From Dimorphilus gyrociliatus (Eukaryota > Annelida > Polychaeta > Dinophilidae), in NCBI GenBank assembly GCA_904063045.1, contig CAJFCJ010000070.1, forward strand, positions 200,785-264,784: 64,000 nt of DNA. Direction: 5' to 3'. The stretch's first letter is position 1. Every line of letters starts with the position of its first letter. The position numbers were made by a program, and so were the translations under genes. This document shows positions 42,901 to 54,343 of the stretch, in pieces. The notes under the pieces were generated by a model, which worked only from the letters and a program-made list of their open reading frames with translations, was not told the DNA's origin and did no database searches.

Positions 42901-44190
42901 GTACATTTGCTACTTGTGAAGGACTAATTCAATTCTCAAATACGTTGAAAAACGTCAGTTTGTGTAATTGTAATTTTAGAGATGAAAATTGTAAAAAAAA
43001 TGAGAGAAAAGTTAAAACCATTCGCTTAATTTGAAAAATTAGATTTGAGTGTAAATAATGAAATAAGAAATGAGTTTTCTTTTGATATTTCTCAACAAAT
43101 TTTTAATTTAAATATTCAAACAAAAACTGGAAGATAATCTCAAAAGAATAAAAGAAAAAAATGGAAATTGAATTGTAATACAAGTGATTTAAAATATTGT
43201 TTATTATTCTTTCATTTGTAGGTTAGGGAAGCATAAGAGTCTCTCTCTCATTCATCGCATAAAGCACCCGATAACAATTGATCTCTGAGGATCTGAAATT
43301 TGCTGTAGGCAATTCAAGGGAATTTTATTACAGTAAACAAACAACTTCCAAGAGTTACCAATAGCAACGCAACAAGTATCTATGGCTACTGTAACTGTTT
43401 CATAGATTGAATCATCAACACAGCTATGGTATATATTAATTTACAAAACACAATTAGTAAACATGGTAGCCAGATGCATGTATGATAGCCACATCCAAAC
43501 AATTCAATTACTATTATACGCATCACAATTTGATTAAAATTCAACTGAATTCTTTTCACCATTTTGTATTCTTTCTCTTTACGTAGAATTTGAGATTCGC
43601 TCTACTACGTTCAATGAAATTGGCTTGATTGTTCCTGTAAGCAGTTGTTATTTTCCATTGAATATGTGAATTTCAATTGAGCAAGTATGCTCAATGTTTA
43701 GACTTTTAGATGTTTACAAACCTAAAGGCTTTTTCAAAATAAATATATTAATATCAGTAAAATCTGCGACCGAATTATCAATTGTTTTGAAGGGAGTAAT
43801 GAGATTTTCTGCCTAAAGACAAATCACTCTTGTCCCTATTCCTGCACCTGTCCACTACCATTTGAAATTTATTGCCAAACTGGGAATGAATTGTTCAACT
43901 TTGAATCAATATCTTCCCTAAAATTCAAAAGAGTATACGTAAAAAATTCTTTAAATTTAACTGGCTCAATTCAATCGTTTGAATTGATTAATTTAAAAAT
44001 TCAAAATTCAAAAATTGATAATCCACTTAAATATTTGATAATTTAAAATTCAAAAGTTAAAGAAAAACTCCACCAACTTTGGTGGTTAGAAGAAGAAGAG
44101 AAGTCTGGTTTTAAGTTCAAGAATAGTCTATTTGAATTGTTTTAAAAATTTTAAATCCATCATTAATATGAATAGTTTGGAAGATTTTCC
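42901..44190. other. No gene recognised
   Basis: AT-rich with scattered short open frames. Nothing supportable. Confidence 0.4.
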
Positions 44191-44461
44191 CAGGAAAAGT
44201 GAATTTTCAAATAGCGAGATTATCTCTTGAATTCCAAAATTTGTCTAACAACAATACATACACTCATGAAAATAGAAGTAAAACAACAACCTTCTATTCA
44301 ACTGATGAAAACCTATTTAAAGATTACAAAAGTACAAAAAAACTGGTAGTGGAAGAAAAGAATATTTTTCTCTCTTTTGAATATTGGCTGAAAGTATAAT
44401 GTCATTTTGATTAAACAATTAACACCTAATATCATTCATATTCCTTTTTCTTTTAACCAAA

Positions 44462-44936
44462 AGTCTCTTCCATCACTGAAAAACTGCTGCGGAAGTCTCT
44501 CCAACAGATGTCAGCCTATATATTTAACAAAAAAGTGGAAATAGAACATTTCAGTTGTCGAAAATGTGAAAGTTTAATTGATGCGTTAAAGACAAAGATA
44601 AATGATGCATTCATGTTTTGGAATGAGGATTGTATTAGAATTCTTCTCTGGTTGGATAAAAGTTATAGACACAACAATTGGCAATTCAAAACCAACTATG
44701 ATTTTGGGTTCATTCTAGACAGAATTCAGCAGGATGATTGATAGTTGTACCAGCATTCAAGTACAGTTCAGACCATATTCAATTGATGAATAATGGCGAA
44801 CTAATTGAGCATCAATCACTCTATGTTCCTCTCGTCCAAACAGCAAGCACCAATTATAATTTTCCAGTTGAAATCAAGGAAAATGTTGGCGAAAAATTGA
44901 TTATAGAAAAATATAGATTTTCTGTTTCTTCATGAG
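44462..44936 (+). pseudogene. Unidentified decayed coding region
   Basis: Two adjacent open pieces (44508-44741 and 44738-44935) in different frames overlap at a stop. The first reads back beyond its Met (EKLLRKSLQQM). Composition resembles the Cys-rich block upstream. No domain recognised. The surroundings from 44940 to 46100 hold nothing I can name. Confidence 0.3.
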
Positions 44937-46116
44937 TACAATTAAAGGGCAAAGAGATTAAGTCTTATGATAATCAATATCATAATTCTCTTTATTTAGC
45001 CAGATTGCGGAAACATTCTAAAGAGTTTCCTTTTCAGGATGCCTGCTTTCATGCAACATCAACAACTGATTGATTTGAAGTGATATGATTACCAATTCAG
45101 CTTTAGGGGCTATCATCAGTTCCCAACTCGAATCTGAAGGCTATCTTAAATCATTCAACTTGGCAGTTACTTTCAACTATGAAATGTTGTCAGCTAAATT
45201 AGAGGATAGTAATGGCGATGTCATAAAATTTATAGCCTCAATTGAAAGATCAACATTCTGAACCTTGAAAACAATGCTACTACAATGTGTTCAATGATAG
45301 AGAATACTGTTACAACTCTTAATGAAACAACAAATTAAAGAGCGGAATCTATTGTTCTTATTGAATTTGATCTATTATATCACCTAGTTTCATTGAAAAT
45401 TCAATTTTCAAATACAAATAGAGAAGAGTGATTGGTTAAAGGGAGAGTAATGATTGGAATTCACTAGACAAATATAGAGTTGCAAAATTAGATCATCAAA
45501 ATTCTTCTAAGCATCGAGGTGAAGATAAACAGCGTTCTCTCCATCACCGAATTGATAATCTGAAACCTCAGTCTGATTTTAAATATTAGGGATGGATAGC
45601 AAATGAATATCACTACTGATGATAGTTGTCAAGAGGCTCTTTTTTGCTTTTTTATTGATCAATTAAACATTCATCTATTCCAAATTCATTTAACCCTCCT
45701 TTGATAAATATATTTATTTATTTATGGTTAGGATAAAACTAGCAAAAAAGGGATGAGTTTTGGCCATACCTGTGATTTCAATTGAGAACAGGAAGTCCAC
45801 AAATTAATTCCAAAGAGTTGTACAACTTGATGATGGATGATAAATTGAGAAAAAAACTGACAATCTTTATGGTAATTACTAAGGGGACACATAGTAAAAA
45901 GAGGCACGTTTACAAACAAACCTAGCAAATGAACTTTTAATCTATAGAAGAAGACAATAGGGAGAGTATATTTTCGGATAATGAGAAAGAAGCATTGTTA
46001 ACTGGAACAGATATTTGTCTTATCAATAGCTATAAAAATTGACAGACAGTCTACCAGTTTCTTATATGAAAAAGAACAACTGAAAAAATTCTTGTCCTAG
46101 ACACAAGACCATAAAT

Positions 46117-46432
46117 CTATGGAATGTGCCGATATTCATCATGTTTTTTCAAGAATCCATGAATTGAAAAGAGTTGATAAAATAGATCTCTAACAACTTT
46201 CAAAGTTGCATCAATGAACCAAATTTTACAGCATTGCAGTAATTCTATTTGATGATTTGTACCAAAGAAAATACAACAATTTTTCTTTTCTTTTATATCT
46301 CTCAATAAGAAATTGTTCGGAATTTCATCTAGATTTACTTCAAACTATAAATCTCTACAATGCTTTGGTCTTCTATTCTCTTTATATCTGCAAGCTTTTC
46401 TTCTTAGTGATTCTAATTCTAGCAAATCTTCA
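46117..46432 (-). pseudogene. MULE transposase fragment
   Basis: The open part is 46117-46305, with IWFIDATLKVVRDLFYQLF (first catalytic Asp). Upstream, in a broken frame, come VNLDEIPNNFLLRDI and RRPKHC, aligning with residues around 120-150 of the gene at 4517. The DDE second half is absent. Confidence 0.65.
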
Positions 46433-46985
46433 TGTACTTTGTTGTATTGTAATTGTAGGAATATCTGGTTCGCCACAACAGTATTGGTCCTCATCAATCA
46501 TTGATCAACTCACCAAAGTACTGGTCCAAATAGAACCTTTTAAGTTTGTCCACAACGTAGCCTCAATAAATGTAATTTAGATAGAAATTAATCAACAAAA
46601 TGCCAGTTCATCATCCAAAGAATATGTATTGAGTAAATGAGTTTCTAGTTCTAAACAAGTAAGCTTAAACAGCCAGCTAACAGTTAAAGAACTGAACTGC
46701 CAAGCTGGGAAATGCATTTCCTTTTATACATTTACCAAAGCTTGGGTTCAATTTGTCAAAAGATTAAAATAAAAAGTGAAATGCAACAAAAACATTAAAG
46801 ATTGTCATAAAACACATATAGATCATCATGACATGGCCAACATCTGCCACTGGAGATTAAGTCTGCCTCATCAACATCTGGCATTGCTCAAGATGTCACA
46901 ATTTTGACATGCATCTTTTTTCCATGTTCTTTGTTCCTTTATTCCTACGAAATAGAGTTGTTTCTATAAAATAAAATTTTATAAA
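46433..46985 (-). repeat. Family-B2 LTR-like repeat beside a MULE fragment
   Basis: Reverse-complement match to 4037-4651, including the upstream AACTCTATTTCGTAGG part. It ends CAACAAAGTACA on the minus strand, where the MULE-like sequence begins. The same order as at 4.0-4.7 kb. Confidence 0.7.
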
Positions 46986-47134
46986 ATATTGAAGAAATAA
47001 ACATAATCCATCATCAAATTTCAAGTTGTAGTTGTCAGTATGCGACAATATCTTATGTTTTAATTCACATTCAATTAAAAAGTGGAGAACATTTTATATT
47101 ACAAAAGATACATTTGTTAAAACTTTGAGATGAA

Positions 47135-48509
47135 ATGGAAATATTAAAGTTTGAATTTATATTTACAGAAAAGGATATTGAACCTCTCGAATTATTGCAT
47201 AATTTCACAAAAGGATGGAATGAAATTCTATTTGATAATATAAATTTTATCAAATCTATTAAAATAACTGTAAATAATTCAAGTTCAACAAATCTGGAAG
47301 TTGGTGAAATTCAAATGTTAGGCTTAGTGAAATATTTCTTTTCATGTAATGAGTGGGCTATTAATTCTAAAAAAACATCAGAGTTCACATATTTTCAAAA
47401 TCTATACAATTCAAAAAATGTAGATGTTGCCAGAATAGAAATGTGGTTCAATGGGTGTTTCTTCTTCTGGTAATTGCTATTTAGCTATAAAGGATTCAGT
47501 TGTTTTTATTGATGAATTATGGAAATCATTGGCAACTGATAAACAAATATATCTAAGAGTAAATCTTTACAAAAGATACCTTATAAAAGAAATTCTTGTA
47601 AAACAGCCTATAGAAAATAAAATTGACTATATTTATATAGGAAATGAAGAGAATGTGATTGATTTGCTGGTAAATAAAACTGGTATGATAACAACAATAC
47701 AAGCAAATGTTAGAACAAATTTTTTGAAATTTTCAATTCCTAATGACAAAAACAGTTTTATTGGCCTATATGAAGTCAAGGTATTTACCTATAAACCATC
47801 AGGATATTTATTGAAATGCACGGAATATCCACAAAGAATTTTAACTTTTGATTCTGTTTTAGAAAACCATAAAACAAAAACCTATAATCCAACATCAACT
47901 GACCAATGCGGCCAGAATTTCCAATTCTTTGGGTAAATCATTTTCTCTTTGAAAATAATATATTTAAATATTTAAATTTTTTCCATATATTTTTAGGTCA
48001 ACAATCAATTTTTTTCAATCAGCTACAGTCACAAATAAGAATTAATTCTTTTTTGTGTGAAATGCGAATGACAATTTCATGTCAACACTATTTATCAGAT
48101 AATATAAAAGGAATTTTATATAATTATAATAATCAAACAATAAGTATTTTGGAAGAAGATTCTAATTGTTTAAAATCCAATGAAAAATGCCAATGTAGTA
48201 ATAATTCTACTGAAAGTTATTATGGAACTGTCAGATTTTCAAGTAAAGATTTGCCAATTTCAAAGATTTGTAGAAGTAAAAGAGATAATGGTATTGATTC
48301 ACCAAAAATTCTTATCAGTGTAATGCCACTGCTCTGCTATTCTGAATTACATTATTTGATTTCTGATAATAAAGAAATTATTGATAATAGTCTTCAGACA
48401 TGTTCAAGAAATCTACAATTTAATACTGTTTCTATTCATTCAAAATTTCAAGATTATAGTTCTCTAGAAACAAAATTATGGCTTGGACACAAAAATTCAT
48501 CTACATGGA
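47135..48509 (+). CDS. F5/8-type-C-like extracellular protein, interrupted by an LTR
   Basis: Exons in several frames. 47135-47450 ends a first module with LEVGEIQMLG. 47451-47936 holds SSGNCYLAIKDSVVFIDELW, IYLRVNLYKRYLIKEI and FIGLYEVKVFTY, a pattern of galactose-binding-like F5/8C (discoidin/fucolectin) domains. 47994-48509 is a Cys-rich part ending in a lectin-like TKLWLGHKNSSTW. The ORF's last residues come from an LTR inserted at 48510. A later exon matching the paralogue's C terminus lies at 49310-49549. Likely secreted or membrane-tethered. The start exon was not found. Confidence 0.55.
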
Positions 48510-49000
48510 TGTACTTTGTTGTTTCGTGATCATAGGAATTTCATTCTCGTTCCAACTGTATTCGTCCGTACTGCTCATTTAATATTATGCCAAAGTACTT
48601 GTCCAAATAGAACCTCAAGTTTGTCCACAAGTATCAACAAATGAATGATATTCGTCCAAAGTTTTTTTTTTTTATATCAAACTTTCAACAAAAAGCCAGT
48701 ATTTTCCAAATAAGATATGTATTCAATATTCTGAGCTTTTACCTCTAAGCAAGTGGTTAGAAAACTAAGCTAACAACTGTTCAATTCTAAGGGTTTATAT
48801 ACTTTCCTAAGAGTTTAACAGTTCACAATTTCAAAGTTTGAACAATGCAAAGTAACGTTTTAACACAATTGAAAGTTCTAAAAATGGTTCCACCTTTAAT
48901 TGATTTTCATTCATCCTGAGTAATTAGGTCAGATAAATTTAGATGGTCAACTTCTTTCGTAAGATGTAACAATTTTGTTAACATTCAATTCAACCATTGA
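48510..49000 (-). repeat. Family-B3 LTR inserted in the F5/8C-like gene
   Basis: Minus-strand match to the B LTR: it ends at TGTACTTTGTTG (48510 onward, plus strand) and contains CCAAAGTACTTGTCC and GTAAGATGTAACAATT. Diverged; the far end is uncertain (possibly as far as 49215). Confidence 0.6.
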
Positions 49001-49309
49001 AAGTGAAAAATTCAAACTGGTCCAAAAGTCAACAATAGTTGAGTTTTACCTTTTGATACTCTTTAGCTGGTGGCTAAATAAATGTTCTTAAGTGATTAAA
49101 GTAAGACTAATGTAGTTCTATAGTTAATGCTAAATTCATTGCATTTGTTTGCAAGTATTTTATATGCTCATGTGCTACCTGCATTGCGGCATATGTGTAT
49201 AATAGAATTGTGTGTACCCAGCACACAATGCTATTGCTAAGTATTCATATTAAATAGTATTGAATTAAGTCTATGGTTTTCTAAAAGAGCATCTATATTG
49301 AACTGAAGT

Positions 49310-49549
49310 GCACAATGGAATTGTCAAGATATAATTGTTTATCAACATAACATTGAAAATTGTGGTAATTCTGCATTTAGTAAATGCAATTTAGTAGAAT
49401 ATGAACAATTAAGTTCAGCTTCAATTAAAGTTTGTAAATATATTTGCAAAATAGGAACTATTGACCAAATACAAATTATGAAGAAATTTCAAATTTCTCA
49501 AACAGAAATAGAATTGTGCAAAGGAACTGTGGCTTTGTTAGATTTGTAA
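49310..49549 (+). CDS. Detached C-terminal exon of the F5/8C-like gene
   Basis: Open sequence without Met: NCQDIIVYQHNIENCG, VCKYICKIG and a TAA at 49547-49549. It matches the minus-strand paralogue (DCQDITVYKEDNTKNCG, LCKYICKF). It is separated from the rest by the LTR. Confidence 0.5.
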   Translation, partial: AQWNCQDIIVYQHNIENCGNSAFSKCNLVEYEQLSSASIKVCKYICKIGTIDQIQIMKKFQISQTEIELCKGTVALLDL

Positions 49550-50232
49550 TTATATGAATGAAAAATAATTATTCTTTGAAAATAATACATGAATTTAATA
49601 CAGAAATAACTCCCTTTTGAAACAGCTGAGCTATGATTCTACCAATAATAGAGTACTGGTCCTGATAGCACCAAATAGTTAGTAAAGTGGCTGGAAAAAT
49701 GAAAATTTCTAAGCAAACCAAAGGGCTAGGTTAGTTTAAAAGCAAAGCTTTTTGTGCACATTTTCCATGACATCCAAATTCATTCAGTACTGAATGCTTA
49801 ATTCTAGTTCAGGCTGCTTTTTATGCACTCTTTTTGTACAGGTAGATGGCTTATAGCACTGATAGCCAAGTGAAAGTGAACCTGGGTGTAGCTGTACCCA
49901 TTTCATTTCCCAATACCAATATATTGGCAACCCCTGAAAACATTTTTGGAAAAAGTTAGTTGGAAAATTTTTATTCATTTTTTGTTAGAGAGGTTGCATT
50001 TCTGTATCAGAGAATATAAATAACATAGATATTACCCAGAATTTCAGATATATTCTTAAAAGTTTACAGCTTCTGTGTGTATGTTTACACCTCCATCTAA
50101 GATATCTATAAGAATATTACTGAAAAGAATACAATAAAACAAATTATTGGACTATTGAAGAAAGAATACTATGCAAAAAAAATACTTAATGTTTGAATTA
50201 ATAATTCATGAGCCAATACCTTCCAAGTCTAT
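49550..50232. other. Intergenic, no gene seen
   Basis: AT-rich. No supportable feature. Confidence 0.5.
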
Positions 50233-50947
50233 TGTACAACTTTGGTTATATTCTACATGCTTAAACTCTAGTACTTTATGCAACTTATACATGTACATCT
50301 TAAAACCTATGCAAGAAAATGCTATAACATTGGCCAAACATAAGTCTGATTAGTCAGCTTCAAGGCTCATCTTTAATTACCAATAAAGGTTTGGCCAAGT
50401 TATAATTCAATTAACCTTCCTAAATGTTCAACCTTGTTACATCCTCTTACTAAACATAAATATGAACTACACATTTCAGCAACTGTAAAGTGATGATTGG
50501 ATGTTAGAGGCAAACCTCAAAGTATATAAATCCTCACTATTCACATTCTGCGTGTCACTTGTATCTGGACCCAAGGACCTGGGAAGAGAACCTGGAAACA
50601 ACCTCCACTGGAACCATCCATCTACTCCTCAACATAGGAAGACAGTTTGGTAATTTGACAACCTGCTATTACAAACTATCTACTCTGCTATTGAACTCTC
50701 ATATTGTTACTTGCTTAAGTATTATTATTGCGAATAAACCATTTTATTTTAAACATTTGTTTAAAAGGTTTGAGTAGAACCAGTATTGTTATCACTTGCA
50801 AATGCATAGATTTTGTCAGCAAGAGCAGTACAAATTTGGCACAGTCGACAGGATATTATTTTGGTTTATTCAAAAGTTTGGAGAAATTAAATATGGCAGA
50901 AGGAGGAAATGGTAATGCCATTGGGGCAGCTACATTTTGTATTTTTT
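50233..50947 (+). repeat. Family-A LTR with PBS and truncated gag start
   Basis: A 600-bp A-type LTR (50233-50832) lacks one internal duplicated segment of about 35-45 bp. A PBS-like TGGCACAGTCGACAGGAT follows at 50837, then the gag start (MAEGGNGNAIGAA), which breaks off at about 50934. A 5' end remnant of a second family-A element. Confidence 0.85.
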
Positions 50948-51149
50948 AGATATGATAGTTAATTCATTTTAATAATATAGCTTTAATATTATAGCCTATA
51001 GTCTACTTTAGAAAATTCACTATTTTATTTTTTAATAGTGCATTGCATTATTTGTTTTAAATTCTTTAACCTTCATTATCTAACATAATAACTGTTGCTT
51101 CACACAAATTTGCATCATTATCTGGGTATTTTTGGTATTCCTTAACAAT

Positions 51150-52090
51150 TTATAAATGACGAATTACTGCAAATTTACATATATATTTACATAGTTTAAT
51201 AGAGAAGTAATCTGAATTTTCTGAATTATGAAAAGGACATTGGCACAGTGATAGGCTCCCGCAATTTTTAGTATTATCTTCCTTATAAACTGTAATATCT
51301 TGACAATCAAATGGATTCTTATTCTCTTTAAACCATAGGTTAAATTTTATTTCAATAAATATATTTCTATCAGTTGCCAATGGTTTCCACATTTCATCAA
51401 TATAAACAACGGAATCTTTCATTGCTGATTTACAATTACCAGTTGATGATAGGCAAGTTGAACCACTTTCAATTCTTGAAACATCTAATGATATCCAATT
51501 ATCAATTATTGACAGAGGGACAGTGGCTTTTTTAAGTTTTGATTCATTAGACCATTCATAACATGATAGAAAATATTTATTTAAAAACCAAGTATTTGAA
51601 ATTCACCAATTTCTAGATCATCATAATCAGATTCACTTACCATTACATAGATTCTAAATATAGATGTTAAGTTAGAAAATTCAATTTCATTCCAGCCATT
51701 AGTAAAATTATGCTGTAAAACATAATCTTCTGTATTGTCTGAAAATGTTAATGTCAAATTCAACTTTTCGTGTCCATTACGTAATTTTAGGAGATGTATC
51801 ATATGCAATTTAAAATTTTCTCCATCTTGAATTTGAAACCAAAATTTAAAATTACCAAATTCATACAATCCGTAATGAAGTGAACCACTTTGACGAAAAA
51901 TCTGGTCAGATGACAATAGATTTACGTAATCTTCATAAAATCCATAGATTAATGGTACAAACAATATGGTCGAACCGAAATAGCTTTTTGTCATATACAT
52001 TTCTTTTTTGAACAACTCATTCAAAGAGAGAAGGTTCTCCAATTGACAAACAGGTTTTTTTTCAATTGTCCAATTTGTGTATATAGACAC
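51150..52090 (-). CDS. F5/8-type-C-like extracellular protein, paralogue on the minus strand
   Basis: Two main exons. 51581-52090 ends LEIGEFQILGF and contains NFTNGWNEIEFSNLTSIF. About 51150-51580 reads KYFLSCYEWSN, STGNCKSAMKDSVVYIDEMW and the Cys-rich end LCKYICKF. The signal exon was not found (MSIYTNWTIEKKPVC may be internal). Homologous to 47135-49549 in opposite orientation, so the two form an inverted gene pair about 1.6 kb apart. Confidence 0.6.
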
Positions 52091-52723
52091 GGGATAATGA
52101 TCTTATCTCTTCATTTCAGAAATTTTTAAATAATTAATGATCAATGTCAATTGAAATTCAATTTTATCAATATTTTTTATTTATTAAGTTTGAGGAGAAA
52201 TTGATTATCTGACTTTTCTTTATTAATACATTCAGTTTTTTGTTTGTCTCCACGAGTCAATAGCAAATGTCCATAAATTGATAGACTGGTAGACATAAAG
52301 AAAATCTATAGAAAATGAAGTATAAAATGCTAACTTAGTTTCCCTATTTTCACTTTTTTTTGATGTAATTTAAAAAGAAAATATGGGGTAAAATGTCATT
52401 GAATAAATACTTTTTATTTGGTAATATAAATGTTAGCAACTGGCCTGTTTGGTAGTGAATTTTATATTTCTATAATTGACCTTCACCTTTGAATTAATAT
52501 AGACTAGAAATCTACCTAACCCTAACCTTAAATAATTTATAAACCAAAGACATAAAACAAAGCAATTGATGTCAATTTCCAATTATCGCTAAATAAACTA
52601 TAAATCTGAAATTGAAACTTTATTCGAAGTTTCTATAGAATTCCAACCAGAATTTGTATCATAAACAATTTGTTGAGAAGCAATTTTAACTCTTTCAGTT
52701 GCTTGTAAATTATTTGTTTTATA

Positions 52724-52909
52724 GGCAAAAATGCTGAATGTTGTTCAGTAGCATTGGGCTTATATCCTGATATATATGTATCTGAGGATGTTGATCTTGG
52801 AGATCCTTCAATCAGCTTTCAGGATAATCTATCATTTTCATCTAAATGCAGAATAATCCCTTTTGATGCTTTATTGTTGAGTCCTTGGAAAGTTAATGAG
52901 AATGATTAG
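52724..52909 (+). CDS. Possible terminal exon, unrecognised
   Basis: After TTGTTTTATAG, an open stretch of about 60 codons (AECCSVALGLYPDIYVSED, ending PWKVNEND) stops at TAG. Codon use and acidic/Cys content look coding, but no parent gene is identified. Confidence 0.3.
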   Translation, partial: GKNAECCSVALGLYPDIYVSEDVDLGDPSISFQDNLSFSSKCRIIPFDALLLSPWKVNEND

Positions 52910-53133
52910 AAGCATTCTAAGCAAATTATCAGAGGAAGCTAAATTTACAGAAACAAATAGAAAATGGTCTGGAAATCAAAAGGAACAATTAAAACTTACA
53001 TATCTATAGGGCAGGAATTAAAAGGAAAGAACATCTATGAAAATAATTCTAGTTAAAAAATATAAGCATTATGGAAATATTTAGGGTGGGCGAAATTACA
53101 AGAAAATAGCTTATTAAAATGTCTTCTAAATTG

Positions 53134-53427
53134 TTAGGGTTAGGGTTAGGGTTAGGTTAGGGTTAGGGTTAGGTTAGGGTTAGGTTAGGGTTAGGGTTAG
53201 GGTTAGGTTAGGGTTAGGTTAGGGTTAGGGTTAGGTTAGGGTTAGGGTTAGGTTAGGGTTAGGGTTAGGGTTAGGGTTAGGGTTAGGGTTAGGGTTAGGT
53301 TAGGGTTAGGGTTAGGGTTAGGGTTAGGGTTAGGGTTAGGGTTAGGGTTAGGGTTAGGGTTAGGTTAGGTTAGGTTAGGGTTAGGGTTAGGGTTAGGGTT
53401 AGGGTTTGGTAAGGGTTATGGGTTAGG
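53134..53427 (+). repeat. Telomeric-type repeat tract, (TTAGGG)n with TTAGG variants
   Basis: About 290 bp of TTAGGG units on the plus strand with frequent interspersed TTAGG, decaying at the right end (TTTGGTAAGGGTTATGGG). It lies at the 3' end of PLE1. Confidence 0.95.
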
Positions 53428-53736
53428 CCACTCACACAACTCTGGTAATGTTTTTGGGAACTGGTTAGCTAGTGTTCCAGTGTAATACCTAACTTTTACT
53501 CAATGTTAGGTAGGGGTTCTCCTTGGTCAGGATTATAGATCTGGGCTCCCAGTTCTAGTCAGGTTTTGGGAACTGGTTAGTTGGTGTTCCAGGGTTCTAC
53601 CAATTTTCCAATAGGTAGGAGTTCTCTATGTCTGAGCTCCTTGGTGCTTCAGTGCTCTGTCAAACTCTTAGTCTTATTCAATAACAATTAAATTTTTTCT
53701 TTTTCATCAACTTTTTATTTTAAACTTTAAAACATA

Positions 53737-53781
53737 TTACAACAATATTTCGCCTCTACTTGAGGCTTCATCAGGTTGTAA
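53737..53781 (-). ncRNA. Hammerhead-ribozyme-like motif in PLE1
   Basis: Minus strand: TTACAAC, CTGATGA, A, GCCTC-AAGTA-GAGGC, GAA, palindrome AATATT, GTTGTAA. Helix I is a perfect 7-bp pairing (TTACAAC/GTTGTAA) and helix II is 5 bp. Helix III is only the self-complementary AATATT, as in PLE ribozymes thought to act as dimers. The extra A between CTGATGA and helix II is a deviation and may reduce activity. Confidence 0.5.
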
Positions 53782-53884
53782 GTTAAACTGAACACAAACA
53801 TAAGTATTTATACCATCACCACAAAAAAAATTTATATATAAAACATGAAAACAAGATGGCTGCCCTTGCACTAGCGCCACCTAA

Positions 53885-54076
53885 CTACATTTTTCTTTGT
53901 TTCTTTGAAGGTACTACTTCAAATTCATCACCTGATCTTTTGATTAGGAGTCTTTGTTGTATTCCAATATTGCTATTCTCTTTTGGAGTGCTTTCATATT
54001 GATACTCACCATCTTCCATATCATCATAGTTGTCATCATCTTCTTCCTCCTCAGTCTGTTCCTTGGTAGGGACCAT
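53885..54076 (-). CDS. Small acidic ORF downstream of PLE1 ORF2
   Basis: 63 residues, very acidic (TEEEEDDDNYDDMEDGEY) with a basic end (PSKKQRKM) that looks like a nuclear localisation signal. No known family. It may be a third PLE ORF or chance. Confidence 0.35.
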   Translation of the reverse strand: MVPTKEQTEEEEDDDNYDDMEDGEYQYESTPKENSNIGIQQRLLIKRSGDEFEVVPSKKQRKM

Positions 54077-54104
54077 TTCTTTGTCTGACTAAGTTGTAAG
54101 AACT

Positions 54105-54343
54105 GTTGAAGCTCACTTGAGCTCTTGGAGCTCTATTGAGTTCTTGGAGCTCTACTGAGCTCTTAGAGCTCTTGGAGCTCTACTGAGTTCTTGGAGCTCT
54201 ACTGAGCTCTTCAAGGTCTCCTGTGGTATTGGAGCTCAACTGAGCTACTGTAGCTCCTTGGAGCTCTTGGACCTTATTGTAGCTAACTGTAGCTTTTGGA
54301 GTTCATTGTAGCTTGTAGAGCTTGTTGTAGCTGCTGAAATTCA
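54105..54343 (-). repeat. Minisatellite of GAGCTCCAA-type units
   Basis: About 15-20 imperfect 12-24-bp units built on GAGCTC(C/T)AAGA. It begins right after the ORF2 stop, and the last residues of ORF2 (ELQEL) have the same sequence, so it looks expanded from the ORF end. Confidence 0.75.

Noticed and set aside
53134-53427. The telomeric tract as the actual chromosome end
   Set aside because: Sequence continues on both sides with PLE1 on the right and unique DNA on the left, so in this assembly it is internal.
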